A DNA stretch of 6,397 bases from Candidatus Zixiibacteriota bacterium (GTDB lineage Bacteria; Zixibacteria; MSB-5A5; GN15; FEB-12), in contig JAUXBO010000148.1 in NCBI GenBank assembly GCA_030619345.1, forward strand, positions 1 through 6,397. Direction: 5' to 3'. The notes beneath the pieces were generated by a model that was not told the DNA's origin, did not search any database, and was given only the letters and a program-made list of their open reading frames with translations. Each line of letters starts with the position of its first letter. Positions within the stretch are counted from its first letter, which is position 1. This document shows, one piece after another, positions 5,751 through 6,397 of the stretch. The position numbers were made by a program, and so were the translations under genes.

Positions 5751-6397
5751 ACAAGTTAGAGTCAGAATTGCACCATCACCTTCCGGTTACTTGCATGTCG
5801 GGACAGCGCGAACGGCCATTTTCAATTACCTTTTTGCCCGTCACTATGACGGACGGTTTCTCATTCGCATCGAAGATACCGACACCTCTCGATCCGACGC
5901 CTCCTTAGTCGAGCCAATTCTCGATGCCTTGCGCTGGCTGAATCTCGAGTGGGACGAAGAGATCGTGTACCAGTCGCAGCGTCTCGATATTTATCGAGAA
6001 TACGCACAGAAGTTGGTGGAGTCTGGTGCAGCGTACCATTGTTTCTGTACACGCGAAGAATTGGAGGCGGAACGGGAAAAGGCGCGTGCCGAGAAAAAAG
6101 CTCCAATGTATTCCCGCAAGTGCTTGCGAATGTCGCCGCAGGAAAAGAAAGAGCGACTCGCTGCCGGTGAAAAACCAACTGTGAGACTTCAGATACCAGA
6201 ACGTGACCTTTCGTATGACGATATGGTGGTGGGGAAAGTCTCGCGAAGCAACAAGGATATTGAGGATTTCATTGTGGCTCGCTCCGATGGATCGGCTACT
6301 TACAATCTTGCCGTTGTCGTGGATGATCACTTGATGGAGATTACCCACGTTATTCGGGGCAACGATCATATCACCAACAGTTTCAAGCAGATTCATA
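5740..6397 (+). CDS. gltX: Glutamyl-tRNA synthetase, N-terminal part (runs off the window)
   Basis: Class I synthetase that charges tRNA-Glu with glutamate in the cytoplasm. The 219 visible codons cover much of the catalytic Rossmann domain and have no stop. APSPSGYLHVGTART (residues 11-25) holds the HIGH motif as HVGT. RIEDTD followed by RS is the GluRS signature. RSDGSATYNLAVVVDDH and THVIRGNDHITNSFKQIH are the usual later blocks. The KMSKS loop and anticodon-binding domain lie beyond the edge. TART, AIFNYLFARH and RIEDTD mark it as a true GluRS rather than the short GluQRS (YadB). A zinc-type site is present as C101-x-C103 ... Y124-x3-C128; position 130, His in E. coli, is Arg here. Start: ATG 5740 gives the normal N-terminus (MTDKQVRVRIAPSPS), overlaps the upstream gene by 11 bases, and has no Shine-Dalgarno sequence, suggesting translational coupling. 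Confidence 0.95.
   Translation, partial: MTDKQVRVRIAPSPSGYLHVGTARTAIFNYLFARHYDGRFLIRIEDTDTSRSDASLVEPILDALRWLNLEWDEEIVYQSQRLDIYREYAQKLVESGAAYHCFCTREELEAEREKARAEKKAPMYSRKCLRMSPQEKKERLAAGEKPTVRLQIPERDLSYDDMVVGKVSRSNKDIEDFIVARSDGSATYNLAVVVDDHLMEITHVIRGNDHITNSFKQIH

Noticed and set aside
5905..6396. 163-codon open frame on the - strand at the right end
   Set aside because: It is antisense to well-conserved gltX coding sequence and shows no family features.
5740..6397. Reading the last gene as GluQRS (tRNA-Asp modifying, yadB)
   Set aside because: The TARTAIFNYLFARH, RIEDTD-RS and THVIRGNDH blocks are typical of full GluRS. Only the tyrosine-type zinc site resembles GluQRS.

Overview
The window reads entirely on the + strand. 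It carries four genes: pyruvate phosphate dikinase (ppdK, 13-2823), a fused ADP-forming acetyl-CoA synthetase (3026-5134), a small two-helix membrane protein of the DUF3566 type (5241-5750), and the first 219 codons of glutamyl-tRNA synthetase (gltX, from 5740, running off the end). I saw no tRNA, rRNA, insertion sequence, CRISPR array or phage gene.

Organism: base composition is balanced, genes are compact, initiation is by Shine-Dalgarno, and a Rho-independent terminator is present, so this is a bacterium. PPDK together with an ADP-forming acetyl-CoA synthetase points to an anaerobic or fermentative lineage that makes ATP from acetyl-CoA without Ack/Pta. An uncultured phylum of the FCB type (for example Zixibacteria-like) would fit, but that is inference from style and gene content, not shown by the sequence.

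Layout: ppdK has a strong ribosome binding site at the left edge and ends at a textbook terminator (2848-2877), so it is transcriptionally separate from what follows. The 202-base gap to the next gene holds the terminator, a weak candidate promoter with a 7-bp direct repeat spaced 22 bp, and a possible 16-codon leader ORF whose stop overlaps the synthetase start. A 106-base gap after the synthetase holds a nested inverted repeat (5134-5214) overlapping a possible promoter. The DUF3566 gene and gltX overlap by 11 bases, and gltX lacks a visible ribosome binding site, so the two are probably translationally coupled.

How the genes relate: PPDK interconverts pyruvate and PEP using ATP/AMP and Pi/PPi. 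The synthetase converts acetyl-CoA, ADP and Pi to acetate, CoA and ATP. Both pass phosphate through a histidine on a mobile segment and both sit at the pyruvate/acetyl-CoA node. The membrane protein and gltX form a separate unit with no evident metabolic link to the first two. Nothing here is clearly a new multi-gene system. The most unusual items are the histone-H1-like basic tail on PPDK, the DUF3566 protein coupled to gltX, and the nested inverted repeat.
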